Source: Paraburkholderia sabiae
GTDB lineage: Bacteria > Pseudomonadota > Gammaproteobacteria > Burkholderiales > Burkholderiaceae
Assembly: GCF_030412785.1 (NCBI RefSeq)
Contig: NZ_CP125296.1
Location: forward strand, 1,488,001 to 1,552,000
Direction: 5' to 3'
DNA length: 64,000 nucleotides
A program made the position numbers and the translations under genes. Shown one piece after another: positions 34,354 to 43,187 of this stretch (position 1 is the stretch's first letter; the number at the start of each line of letters is the position of its first letter). Below the pieces are notes generated by a model that worked only from the letters and a program-made list of their open reading frames with translations, searched no databases and was not told the DNA's origin.

Positions 34354-36324
34354 ATGTCCGCACGACTTCACCGGGTGTATCGCACGGTCGGCCTTGCCCT
34401 TGCCGCCGTGACGCTTATCATGTCTGGCACGGTGCTAGCCAGACAACCTACCCCATCCACCTCGTTGTCCGCTGACGATCAGATTTTCATCAAGTTACGT
34501 GACGCGGCACGCGACAACGATCCCGCGCGCGCCGCGCGCCTCGCCAGCCTGATTCCGAATTATCCGGCGACGGCCTATCTCAGCTATTTCCAGATCAAGC
34601 CGCGTCTGTTCACTGGCGCGGGGCATGCGAATCCCGACGCGCCGGACGCACCGGTGCTGTCATTTCTGCAACGTTACGACGGACAGGCGATTGCAGACCG
34701 TCTGCGCAACGACTACCTTCGCGTGCTCGGGGCGCGCCACGACTGGCACGATTTCGATTCGCAATATGCAAAGTTCGTCCTGGACGACGACACGCAGGTG
34801 AAATGCTATGCGCTCGAGTCGCGTGCCACGCGGGGCGAGAATGTCGCCGACGCGGCGCGGGCGCTGCTTGTCGAGCCGAACTGGTACGGTGACGGCTGCG
34901 TGGATCTGATCACCGCGCTCGACCGTGACCAGCAGTTCACGCCGGACGACGTGTGGCAGCTGATTCGCCAGGCCTATGAACAGGGCGCGAGGACGACAGG
35001 CGGCAGACTGGTCGATGCGCTGGGCGCAGCGCGCCCGGATCCGCTGCTCTTCCAGCAGGCGACGAACCAGCCAGGTCGATTGCTCGCGAAAGGCATCCAA
35101 CTTGACGCGGCCTCCCATCAACTCGCGCTGCTCGCCATCACACAGTTGGCGGTCGGCGATCCGCAGGCCGCCGAGGCCACCTTTACCGCCATCGCACCGT
35201 CGCTCAGCCTGGCGGAACGGGCTATCGGTTGGGGCACGATTGCCTATCAGGCGGCGATCAGGCAGCTACCGGGCGCGGTGAACTGGTACCGGCTGTCGGC
35301 GAACGCGCCCCTGTCGAGTCAGGCCTACCAGTGGCGCACCCGCAGCGCGCTGCTGGTCGGGGATTGGACCATGGTGCGCTGGTCAATCGAGCAGATGCCG
35401 GCCGCGCTGCGCGCGCAGCCCGCATGGATCTACTGGTACGCGCGCGCGTTGAAGCAGAGCAGCGAGGTGGCGACAGCCGACGAGACACTCCGAACGATCG
35501 CGGGTAACTACACCTTCTATGGACAGTTGGCCTCCGAAGCGCTCGGCCGGCACATCGTGATCCCGCCGCAGACCAGGGTGACCGACGAAGAAGTTGAGCG
35601 GGCCAGCCGGACACCAGGCTTCGAGCTGGCAAAGCGTTTTTACGCGCTGTGCCTGCGCACGGAAGGCAACCGTGAGTGGAACTGGCAGCTGCGCGGCATG
35701 ACCGACCGACAACTGCTCGCGGTCGCCGAGTACGCGCGCCGCATCGAGCTTTATGACCGGGCTGTGAGCACCGCCGACAGGACGCAGACGGAACATGATT
35801 TTTCGCTGCGCTACCTGGCGCCCTTCCGCACGATTGTCGAGCGCGATACGCAGTCCGCCGGGTTCGACGTCGGCTGGGCGTATGGCCTCATTCGTCAGGA
35901 GTCGCGCTTCATCATCAGTGCACGCTCCGAGGTTGGCGCGGGCGGCCTGATGCAGGTGATGCCGGACACAGCCACGATGGTCGCGAAGAAGATCGGGCTC
36001 GGTACGCTCTCGCGGGCCAAGATGAACGACATCGATACGAACATCCTGCTTGGCACGTACTATCTATCGATGATCTACAACCAGCTCGACCGTTCTGCCG
36101 TGCTCGCGACGGCTGGCTACAATGCGGGCCCTGGGCGCCCGCGTAAGTGGCAGGCGAACCTGCCGCGTCGGGTGGAAGGTGCGATTTTCGCGGAGACGAT
36201 TCCGTTCAACGAAACCCGCGACTACGTCAAGAATGTATTGGCGAACACGGTGTACTACGCGGCGCTGTTTGATGGCCACCCGCAATCGCTGACGGAGCGG
36301 CTTGGCCAGATCGAACCCCGATGA
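34354..36324 (+). CDS. slt: Soluble lytic murein transglycosylase (Slt70 family)
   Basis: 656 residues from ATG 34354. Signal peptide VGLALAAVTLIMSGTVLA-like, then a long alpha-superhelical N-terminal domain and a C-terminal goose-lysozyme-fold domain. The catalytic Glu is residue 516 in GLIRQESRFI; GLMQVMPDTA, NILLGTYYL and GYNAGPGRPRKW complete the family motifs. It cleaves peptidoglycan between MurNAc and GlcNAc with formation of 1,6-anhydro ends, in the periplasm. A housekeeping gene flanked by accessory DNA. Confidence 0.95.
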   Translation: MSARLHRVYRTVGLALAAVTLIMSGTVLARQPTPSTSLSADDQIFIKLRDAARDNDPARAARLASLIPNYPATAYLSYFQIKPRLFTGAGHANPDAPDAPVLSFLQRYDGQAIADRLRNDYLRVLGARHDWHDFDSQYAKFVLDDDTQVKCYALESRATRGENVADAARALLVEPNWYGDGCVDLITALDRDQQFTPDDVWQLIRQAYEQGARTTGGRLVDALGAARPDPLLFQQATNQPGRLLAKGIQLDAASHQLALLAITQLAVGDPQAAEATFTAIAPSLSLAERAIGWGTIAYQAAIRQLPGAVNWYRLSANAPLSSQAYQWRTRSALLVGDWTMVRWSIEQMPAALRAQPAWIYWYARALKQSSEVATADETLRTIAGNYTFYGQLASEALGRHIVIPPQTRVTDEEVERASRTPGFELAKRFYALCLRTEGNREWNWQLRGMTDRQLLAVAEYARRIELYDRAVSTADRTQTEHDFSLRYLAPFRTIVERDTQSAGFDVGWAYGLIRQESRFIISARSEVGAGGLMQVMPDTATMVAKKIGLGTLSRAKMNDIDTNILLGTYYLSMIYNQLDRSAVLATAGYNAGPGRPRKWQANLPRRVEGAIFAETIPFNETRDYVKNVLANTVYYAALFDGHPQSLTERLGQIEPR

Positions 36325-36762
36325 CATCGCACTCAACGTTGGATCTGCGGGTCGCACGGGTGCAGTCGGTGCGGCTGCATACGCGACACTGTATAACGAT
36401 CCTTCTCGCTCTGGATGAGCTCTCAACACGGAACCGGGAAGGCGAAACTGGATTTCACCAGCCGCGATAAAGCGACACGTACGTAGTCTGACGTTGTGCA
36501 TGTATGTCAACGTTCGACGTCGGGTTTTATGTCCAACGCCCCCGCCGGACTCGCCGAAGCTAACCTCCCCTCTTCCTTTGATATGCCCGCTGATCGGCCT
36601 TATGTGAAGCTTTCCATACGGCCGATTTGCTTCCATCGAGTTTCCGGCCGGTTCCTGTGGTGAACCATTTGCTGGAATGCTCGTTTCGAGTGTTGCGCGA
36701 ACGTCAACTGCTGGCCCGCACGCGATCCGTCAAACTCTTTGTGTCGCCACTCGTTGAAGTAG
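36325..36762. other. Intergenic region, slt to the SUI1-family gene
   Basis: About 440 bp between convergent genes. It contains an inverted repeat at 36593-36626; otherwise nothing supported. Short overlapping frames on the minus strand have no family or ribosome-binding site. Confidence 0.45.
36593..36626. repeat. Inverted repeat, 12-bp arms
   Basis: ATCGGCCTTATG and CATACGGCCGAT, pairing at 11 of 12 positions, separated by 10 bases. No T-tract. It could be a terminator for the convergent genes or a protein site. Confidence 0.45.
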
Positions 36763-37125
36763 CTAGCCCCCTGCCCGCTTCGCGCTGTGGCCGTCCTTCC
36801 TGAGCGCTTCAATGACCCGCTCGCAATGGTCACCCTGTATTTCAATCACGCCATCCTTGACCGTTCCACCAGAGCCGCAGACCGTACGCAACTGCTTGCC
36901 AAGCAACGCCAAAGCAAGAGGATCGAGCGCGAGCCCTTTAACGATCGTCACGCTTTTCCCGCCCCGGCCCTTGGTCACATGCGTCACCCGTACCACACCG
37001 TCGCCTGCTAGTTGTGCGTTAGCAACCGCTTTGCAGACACATTCCGCGAGAACCTTTCTGCATTCGGGACACATTCGGCCGCCATCGGTGGAATAGACAA
37101 GGCCGCCTTTTGAACTACTCTTCAT
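36763..37125 (-). CDS. yciH: SUI1/eIF1 family protein (YciH)
   Basis: 120 residues from ATG 37125. The N-terminus has a zinc-ribbon-like Cys cluster (MCPECRKVLAECVC), and the SUI1 domain follows (VRVTHVTKGRGGKSVTIVKGL, LLGKQLRTVCGSGGTVKDG, IEIQGDHCERV). The bacterial homologue YciH acts on translation initiation fidelity under stress. Convergent with slt and divergent from the integrase. Confidence 0.92.
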   Translation of the reverse strand: MKSSSKGGLVYSTDGGRMCPECRKVLAECVCKAVANAQLAGDGVVRVTHVTKGRGGKSVTIVKGLALDPLALALLGKQLRTVCGSGGTVKDGVIEIQGDHCERVIEALRKDGHSAKRAGG

Positions 37126-37301
37126 GATTGGGCATTCAAAGATTAATTGGGGCGAGTTTACTCCAAGGGCACACCCCACCTAGGCGGCCAAACCCGTTCG
37201 GCCAGAGTGTGCGATTGCCAAACTCAATGAAATATCACAGCCCCGTCACGTGAGCGACAACCAAATTTCCATAAAAAAGTGACAGCGAGTCATACTATTA
37301 A

Positions 37302-37317
37302 GATAAGTTTTCTTATC
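37302..37317. promoter_or_regulatory. Palindrome upstream of the integrase gene
   Basis: GATAAG, TTTT, CTTATC: a perfect 6-bp inverted repeat in AT-rich DNA 35 bp before the integrase start. Candidate integrase or repressor binding site. Confidence 0.4.
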
Positions 37318-37351
37318 ATAACGCATCTATTTTTGCACTAAACTCGCCAGC

Positions 37352-39058
37352 ATGAAAACGTGTCACGACCGCCTCCCCGCGCCTTCCCACGCAGAACCGC
37401 CCGGCTTTCCCGATGCCGATGAACTCGCCATGCTGCGCGCCTGGTACGCGGGCCTGCCCGTCCGGCAAGCCGTCGAGCGCTATCTGCCTTCTGCGCTCGG
37501 GAATGGAAAGTCGGCGCGCGGCGTCCCCGGTCGTATCCGAAGCAAGCTGCTGGACGTCGCGCGCGCGGCCCATCGCGACGATCTGGCCGCCCTCCTCTCG
37601 CATCCTGCGAATGAGCGCGAACAGCATGCGAAGACCGTTGCGCACGCGATCAACGTGTTGCGGAGCGCACGTCCACCCGAACCACAAATCGCCGACGACA
37701 TCGCGCAGTGGTTCACCCCGCGCGCGGTGCGCATGCTGCACGCGCATGGCATCCGGACGCTCGCCGATCTCACCGTGCGCATTCCGCGCCGGCGTCAGTG
37801 GTGGAAAGCCGTGCCGGGCCTCGGTGCGGCAAGTGCACGCACAATCGAGGCGTTTTTCGCGGCGTGGCCCGCTCTCACCGAGAAGGCGCGTGCACTGATC
37901 GTAGCGACCCAGCAGGGCGACATCGTGCCGTGGGAATCCATCCGGCTACCGCACAAAGTCGACGGCACAGAAGGGACGTTCCGGGCGCCGCGCGCCACCT
38001 GTACGCTCGATGCGTCGAACGACTATGAAGCCGTGCAGACCTGGCTGTCGCTGCACGAATCACCCGCCACGCAGCGCACCTACCGCAAGGAAGCCGAGCG
38101 GCTGATCCTGTGGGCGATCGTCGAGCGCGGCCGTGCGCTGTCGTCACTTACGACAGAAGACGCGATCGCCTACCGCACGTTCCTGCGCCATCCAATGCCG
38201 CGTGGACGGTGGACCGGTCCGGTGCGGCCGCGCACGTCGCCCGAATGGCGGCCATTCAACGGCAGCCTGTCGGCACGCTCGGTCTCGCACGCGCTGTTGA
38301 TTCTGGGTGCCCTGTTTCGCTGGCTCGTCGAGCAGCGTTACGTGCTCGCCAATCCGTTCGCGGGCGTGAAGGTGCGCGGCGGCACCGCGACATCCACGCT
38401 CGATGCGTCGCACGCCTTTACCGAAGGCGAATGGGGGCTGGTCCGTACGATGGCCGACGGCCTCGAATGGTCACACGGCTGGTCGGTACCTGCTGCGCAG
38501 CGGCTGCGATTCCTGCTTGATTTTGGTTACGCGACGGGGTTGCGCGCGAGCGAACTCATCGGTGCGACGCTCGGGCATGTCGAGACAGACGCACGCAATG
38601 AGCACTGGCTGAAGGTATCGGGCAAAGGCGGCAAGATCGCGCGGGTGGCGCTGCCGCCGCTCGCCTGGGACGCACTCGGCCGCTATCTGGCCGATCGGGG
38701 GCTGCCCGTCGTCGCCGTTCGCTGGCGTCCCGAGACGCCCGTCATTGGCAGCCTGGAAGCGGACAGCAGTACCGCGATCAGCGGCGTACGGCTGTGGGGT
38801 GTACTCAGGCGCTTCTTCCGGCTCGCTGCAGACTCGATTGAGACTGACCACCCGCCCCTCGCCGACAAGCTACGTCGTGCGAGCCCACACTGGATGCGTC
38901 ACACGCATGCGACTCATGCGCTGGGGCGCGGCGCCGAGCTGACCACGGTGCGCGACAACCTGCGGCACGCGTCGGTGTCCACGACCTCGATTTACCTGCA
39001 CAGCGACGAGGTCAAGCGGGCGCGGCAGATGAGCGACGCTTTCTCGACACGCAAATGA
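37352..39058 (+). CDS. Tyrosine recombinase / phage integrase with N-terminal DUF3701-type domain
   Basis: 568 residues. Residues 1-180 form the extra N-terminal domain found on Burkholderia integrases (DELAMLRAWYAGLP, RAVRMLHAHGIRTLADL), then a SAM-like core-binding domain and the catalytic domain. Catalytic residues: Arg398 in ATGLRASEL, Lys in SGKGGK, His513/Arg516 in HWMRHTHATH, His in NLRHASVST and nucleophile Tyr548 in SIYLHSD. It should integrate or excise an element by site-specific recombination. No flanking tRNA was found, so the attachment site is unknown. Confidence 0.93.
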   Translation: MKTCHDRLPAPSHAEPPGFPDADELAMLRAWYAGLPVRQAVERYLPSALGNGKSARGVPGRIRSKLLDVARAAHRDDLAALLSHPANEREQHAKTVAHAINVLRSARPPEPQIADDIAQWFTPRAVRMLHAHGIRTLADLTVRIPRRRQWWKAVPGLGAASARTIEAFFAAWPALTEKARALIVATQQGDIVPWESIRLPHKVDGTEGTFRAPRATCTLDASNDYEAVQTWLSLHESPATQRTYRKEAERLILWAIVERGRALSSLTTEDAIAYRTFLRHPMPRGRWTGPVRPRTSPEWRPFNGSLSARSVSHALLILGALFRWLVEQRYVLANPFAGVKVRGGTATSTLDASHAFTEGEWGLVRTMADGLEWSHGWSVPAAQRLRFLLDFGYATGLRASELIGATLGHVETDARNEHWLKVSGKGGKIARVALPPLAWDALGRYLADRGLPVVAVRWRPETPVIGSLEADSSTAISGVRLWGVLRRFFRLAADSIETDHPPLADKLRRASPHWMRHTHATHALGRGAELTTVRDNLRHASVSTTSIYLHSDEVKRARQMSDAFSTRK

Positions 39059-39172
39059 TGCGCTGCCCTGAACGTGCCGTTTCTACCGGCGCCAACCCGG
39101 AGCGAGGCATTCAGGAAGCGCGCGATCTGTGCAAGAATATTCGCGACACATAGATTCGACCCACGCCTCGCC

Positions 39173-39441
39173 ATGGAAGCAGTAGATCTCGAACCTCGCA
39201 TCGTCGCGAACGGCCACGGTGTCGCCTTCGCCATTCCTTTCAAGGATCGCACGGTGGAGTGCACGATACCCGTCACGACACTTCAGACTTTTTCTGGCTG
39301 GGGCCCCAAGCCAGTGAAGCGCAGACCCTGAAGACTTTCCGGGACGGCTACGGGCGCATTCGGGCGATCGCCGAACGCAAGTTGCTGGCACATCCCGTGG
39401 CCGCGCTCGAACTCACGCCGGATGATTTTGCCCGTGCCTGA
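39173..39441 (+). pseudogene. DUF1488 family gene, frameshifted
   Basis: The N-terminal half (MEAVDLEPRIVANGHGVAF, ECTIPVTTLQTF) is in one frame, and the C-terminal half (FWLGPQASEAQTLKTF, RIRAIAERKLLAHP, LTPDDFARA) is one base out of register. The junction is a run of five T at 39289-39293; a sixth T would restore the usual protein of about 89 residues. Either a real mutation or a homopolymer sequencing error. Confidence 0.75.
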
Positions 39442-39557
39442 TCATCCGGGCCTGCAGGGAATGCGAACGAACCGCACCGTTCCCGTCAGCCCGGAAAACC
39501 GCCTCCTGATCTGACGACGCCTGTTGGCGCGCCGCCAGAATCGGAACGCTGTTGCAG

Positions 39558-39836
39558 TTATGCCGCGTTCACCGCGTCCTTGAACGCCTTGCCCGCGGTG
39601 AACTTGACGGTTTTCGCCGCGGGTATCGTGATCGTCTCGCCCGTCGCAGGATTACGGCCCGCGCGCTCTGCCCGGGCACCCGTGGAAAACGAACCGAAAC
39701 CGATCAGCTGAACGGTGTCGCCACGCGTGACAGCAGCCGTCACAACTTCGAGGATGGCGTCAATAGCCTCGCCCGTACTGGATTTGCTTTCGCCCGTGCT
39801 GGCAGCGATGGCGTCGATGAGTTCCTGCTTGTTCAT
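39558..39836 (-). CDS. hupB: HU family DNA-binding protein
   Basis: 92 residues, ATG 39836 with AGGAAGG 6 bases upstream. The HU fold is plain: [35 protein letters not shown] (DNA-binding arm with NPATGETI) and [18 protein letters not shown]. Dimeric nucleoid protein that bends DNA; also a typical companion of integrative elements as a host-factor substitute. Confidence 0.95.
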   Translation of the reverse strand: MNKQELIDAIAASTGESKSSTGEAIDAILEVVTAAVTRGDTVQLIGFGSFSTGARAERAGRNPATGETITIPAAKTVKFTAGKAFKDAVNAA

Positions 39837-40138
39837 GTAAGAACCTTCCTCTGTTTAAAGCCCCGCACAGACGCGGGACGAGCGGACACCCTAACGCATG
39901 TCCACAGGGCACGGCAACTCCAGAAGCGAATCCGTTTTAGCGCCCTGCACCCTCACGCGCCCTTTCAATGCCTGTGACGTCTCAAGTTGAACACGGACAA
40001 TCGCAAAGCTATGCTTCGCAGCTCGCGGGATGAACAGGGCGCACGGACTACAGACGGGTACGATTCAATGCAACGACGATGCATCACTACACGAGGCTCC
40101 CCCGTACACGGCAGGGGCGTATTTGCCTTACAGCCGAT

Positions 40139-40143
40139 CGCGG
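40139..40143. repeat. Target-site duplication of the IS21 element (left copy)
   Basis: CGCGG; the right copy is at 42813-42817. Length 5 bp is within the range known for IS21. Confidence 0.85.
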
Positions 40144-40193
40144 TGTCACGGATCGGCGTAATCGAGCCGGGGATGATCGGCGTAATGAGGCCA
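40144..40193. repeat. Left end of the IS21 element, two 25-bp repeats
   Basis: The terminal repeat at 40144-40168 is followed by a second copy at 40169-40193, both with the core GATCGGCGTAAT. They are inverted relative to the six copies at the right end. Confidence 0.75.
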
Positions 40194-40228
40194 CCTGGAA
40201 TGGCCCCGAAACGCGATTTCGAAGGGAC

Positions 40229-41017
40229 TCAAGAATGCGTTTTTTTGCCTGATTTTGCAACCACGTTTTCGCCGTTTTCGGGCATCGGTTTCGGCTTGCG
40301 GAAGCTCTCACCCTCAATGACGACACGGTAGGCGCCGTGCCGTAGCCGATCGAGCGTGGCAGCACCGAGGATGCGGTTGTCGGGGAATGCGTCGCCCCAT
40401 TCGCTGAAGTCGAGATTCGACGTCAGGATAGTTGCCGCGCGCTCATACCTGGCGGCGATCAGGTCGTGGAAGTCTTCGTCGTGGGGCGCACGCAGGGGTT
40501 TGAGTGCAAAGTCATCGACGATCAGCACCGGAACGCGCACGAACTGCTGCAACTTGCGTTCATAGAGCTCAGTCGCCCGTGCTGCATGCAGCTTCTTGAG
40601 CAATTCGGTTTGCGTGATGAACAGGACATCGCGGCCCTGGCGTGCGGCGCAGTGGCCCAGGGCCTGCGCGAGATGCGACTTGCCGACGCCGGTTTGGCCG
40701 ACCATCAGCACGCAGACCTTCTCGTCGATATAGCGGCCGGCGGCGAGATCATAGATGTGAGCGCGGTTGAGTTTGGGCACGCGGTCGAAGTCGAAGTTCT
40801 CGAGCGTCTTGCCTAGGGAGAAGCCAGCGCGGGCGAGCCGCACGCCGAGCTTCTTCTGCTCTCGCCGCGCGACCTCGTCGTGCAGAAGCGTGGCGAGGAA
40901 CTCCGTGTAGGCAAGTTGCCCGTCGATGGCTTGACGGTTGCGTTGCTCGAGCGAGTCGAGGATGCCCGAGAGGCGCAACTGCTTGAGGATCGTGTTCAGT
41001 TCTGGACTGGGATGCAT
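40229..41017 (-). CDS. istB: IS21-family helper ATPase IstB
   Basis: 262 residues. Walker A GQTGVGKSHLAQALG, Walker B VLIVDDFALKP and the N-terminal YTEFLATLLHDEVARR segment are diagnostic of IstB. It assembles on target DNA and activates the IstA transposase. ATG 41017, 6 bp after the istA stop. Confidence 0.97.
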   Translation of the reverse strand: MHPSPELNTILKQLRLSGILDSLEQRNRQAIDGQLAYTEFLATLLHDEVARREQKKLGVRLARAGFSLGKTLENFDFDRVPKLNRAHIYDLAAGRYIDEKVCVLMVGQTGVGKSHLAQALGHCAARQGRDVLFITQTELLKKLHAARATELYERKLQQFVRVPVLIVDDFALKPLRAPHDEDFHDLIAARYERAATILTSNLDFSEWGDAFPDNRILGAATLDRLRHGAYRVVIEGESFRKPKPMPENGENVVAKSGKKTHS

Positions 41018-41023
41018 AGGCGT

Positions 41024-42568
41024 TCAATGGATCAGAAGGGAATGGAGGTCACGGCCGAAGCGGCCGCCGTTCAGATAGGTGTCGGCAGGCGCCGGCGTCG
41101 GCGCTGGTGCTGCGGTGGGCTGGCTGTCCAGCCCCTTGTCGAGGATCGCCTTGACAGTGCGGTACTTGGGGCTGGCGAACACGAGCGCACGCTCGCACGC
41201 AGCCTCCAGCCGTTGATCGCCGACCTTCTCGCGAAGCCTCAAGACGCCCTGCGCGCCGCGCAGGTTGACGAGCACCTTGTCGTTGAACATCGCGAGAACG
41301 AGCGCGTGGCAGGCTGGCCCGATATCCTTTGCCCGCGCCAGGCACCACTGTGGATCGTGCTCGAGCCACGCTTGCGCTTCAGGCGGCTGGTGGTCACGCA
41401 CCGTGTGGCGATCGCCGGGCTTGCGCAGGCGCGGATGGGTCGCGACGAGCTCATGGCGGTGGAACACCTGCACGACCGTGTCGGTCGCCTTCAGCCACAG
41501 CTGCTTGCCAACGAGCGTGAACGGCACCGAATACAGTGCCTTCTTGTAGACGACGTGCCCGTCGGTATGGACCTTGACCTCGCACCATACGGCCAGCACT
41601 GGCGGCACATCGGGCAGTCTGGCGAGCAGTGGCTTCTCGATGGCGAAACGTGCAAGCGGCTGCTCGCGCGTCGTGCCGTGCTCGCGCGTGCCGGCCTGCT
41701 GCATCACCCAGTCGCGCAATTGACGGTTGGCGTCGGCGAGATCGCGGAATTCGCGCAGCGGCACGAAGGATCGTTTGATGTATTTGACTCCGGCCTCAAC
41801 GACGCCCTTCTTCGCAGGATCGTGTGGAGGGCATGCATCGATCCGGAAGCCGTACCCCTCGGCCAGCGCGGCGTACGAGCGCTGTACCTCGGGGTCGTAC
41901 ATGCACGCCTTTGTGATCGCGCACTTGGCGTTGTCGATGATCACGCGTTCGACGCGGCCACCGAACCATTCGAAGGCGCGCCGGTGACAGGCCAGCCACG
42001 TCTCGACCGTCTGATCCAGCACGACCTCGGCGTATTGATGACGCGACCAGCACAGCGTCATCACGAAGAACCATGTCTTGAGCAGAACCCCGGACTCATG
42101 CGTGAGCACCGGACCGGCGCCGAAGTCGACCTGTGCGGCCTCGGCCGGTGCGAACTCCAGGATCGTCGTCGCTCTCGCGCCGCGCTCGGCCTTCAGGTGC
42201 AGCAGGAAGCGCCGCACTGCCGAATAGCTGCCCGTATAGCCGTGGTTGCGCTGAAGCGCGTTGAAGATCGTCGTGCCCTGCACGTCGGCGTCATACCAGC
42301 CGCGCACCAGATCGCGAAACGGTTCAATCGTGGAGACGCAGCTACGCGGCAGCTTCGGATTGCGTCCGAAGATCGCTGCCAGTTCGGCGTCGTCCGGCAA
42401 GGGCCGACCGGGATCGAGCCAGCCCCGAGCGAGCGCGACCTGCCTGACGGTCTTCAGCTTCCCACGCCCCATCAGGCGTGCGCTGGCAATGTCACGGTCG
42501 GAATCGCCCTGACGCATGCGCGCCAGAACCTGTCGATACTCAAACACTTCGAACCTCCTTCGACTCAT
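41024..42568 (-). CDS. istA: IS21-family transposase IstA
   Basis: 514 residues from ATG 42568, with GGAGG upstream (a TTG at 42583 is the alternative). An N-terminal helix-turn-helix (EYRQVLARMRQGDSDRDIAS) is followed by the DDE core (AQVDFGAGPVL, VIIDNAKCA with GVVEAGVKYIKRSF for the catalytic Glu region). It cuts and joins the element ends and binds the repeated end sites. Confidence 0.97.
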   Translation of the reverse strand: MSRRRFEVFEYRQVLARMRQGDSDRDIASARLMGRGKLKTVRQVALARGWLDPGRPLPDDAELAAIFGRNPKLPRSCVSTIEPFRDLVRGWYDADVQGTTIFNALQRNHGYTGSYSAVRRFLLHLKAERGARATTILEFAPAEAAQVDFGAGPVLTHESGVLLKTWFFVMTLCWSRHQYAEVVLDQTVETWLACHRRAFEWFGGRVERVIIDNAKCAITKACMYDPEVQRSYAALAEGYGFRIDACPPHDPAKKGVVEAGVKYIKRSFVPLREFRDLADANRQLRDWVMQQAGTREHGTTREQPLARFAIEKPLLARLPDVPPVLAVWCEVKVHTDGHVVYKKALYSVPFTLVGKQLWLKATDTVVQVFHRHELVATHPRLRKPGDRHTVRDHQPPEAQAWLEHDPQWCLARAKDIGPACHALVLAMFNDKVLVNLRGAQGVLRLREKVGDQRLEAACERALVFASPKYRTVKAILDKGLDSQPTAAPAPTPAPADTYLNGGRFGRDLHSLLIH

Positions 42569-42662
42569 CGGCCCTCCGGGCAAAAAGCCTGAAGGTACCG
42601 GGTTGTGGAAATTCGAAATGCGTTTCGGGCTGCCGCCCGACAGAACACTGAGCCCGCTACGT

Positions 42663-42812
42663 GGCTCGATTACGCCGATCCTGCGGTGGCTCTAATACGC
42701 CGATCATCGAGTGGCCCGATTGCGCCGATCATGCACTGGCTCGATTGCGGCGATCATCCGGTGGCTCGATTACGCCGATCCCGGAATGGCTCGAATATGC
42801 CGGTCAGTGACA
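42663..42812. repeat. Right end of the IS21 element, six tandem 25-bp repeats
   Basis: Copies start at 42663, 42688, 42713, 42738, 42763 and 42788, an exact 25-bp period. Each begins GGCTCGATTACGCCGATC or a close variant. The last copy contains the terminal repeat. Probable IstA binding sites, and also overlapping the istA promoter region. Confidence 0.85.
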
Positions 42813-43187
42813 CGCGGCAGGCGAGCGGCTCATCGAGTACGCAGGCGAAGTGACCAACTGGCGTCGCGCCGCCGCCCGTCAGCGATCCGGGAACGGGCAC
42901 ACCTTCGTATTTGGACTTTCCGATGGACGGGTCATCGACGGCAGTCGCGGTGGCAATAGCGCACGCTTCATCAACCACGCATGCGAGCCAAACTCCGAGG
43001 CCATCGAGTCGGGCGACGACCTCTTCATCGATTACGGGCGCCTGATGTCGGACCCTCAACGGCCGCTCAGGCTGCCAACGAATCGATGGCCGCTTCTGGC
43101 GTCGTTCGGACGTCCGTGGTCAAGATCCGAAGTACTGGGCTTATAGCCGCGATAAGCGCGGTTATCGCGCCAGGAGCGAAGTCTGCT

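Larger units (their letters stand above)
40144..42812 (-). mobile_element. Complete IS21-family insertion sequence, 2669 bp
   Basis: Terminal inverted repeats begin TGTCAC on both sides: 40144-40168 and 42788-42812, 25 bp with about six mismatches. It is flanked by the 5-bp target duplication CGCGG at 40139-40143 and 42813-42817. It carries istA and istB in the usual order on the minus strand. The intact duplication and open frames suggest a recent insertion, into a SET-domain gene. Confidence 0.95.
40068..43146 (+). pseudogene. SET-domain protein gene split by the IS21-family element
   Basis: The left part (40068-40143) encodes TRGSPVHGRGVFALQPIA and the right part (42818-43146) AGERLIEYAGEVTNWR, SARFINHACEPNSEAIE and DLFIDYG, all SET lysine-methyltransferase motifs. 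Removing the IS and one copy of the 5-bp duplication joins them in frame into about 134 residues (PIAAGERLIEY). The end lacks the usual post-SET Cys cluster and a segment before LFIDYG is missing, so it may have been decayed before insertion. Confidence 0.85.

Noticed and set aside
37200..37351. tRNA or attachment site for the integrase
   Set aside because: No cloverleaf or tRNA 3' end could be recognised next to the integrase; only a short palindrome is visible.
42663..42812. Short regular 25-bp repeats, CRISPR-like
   Set aside because: No spacers between repeats; they are the transposase sites of the IS21 end, repeated inverted at the other end.
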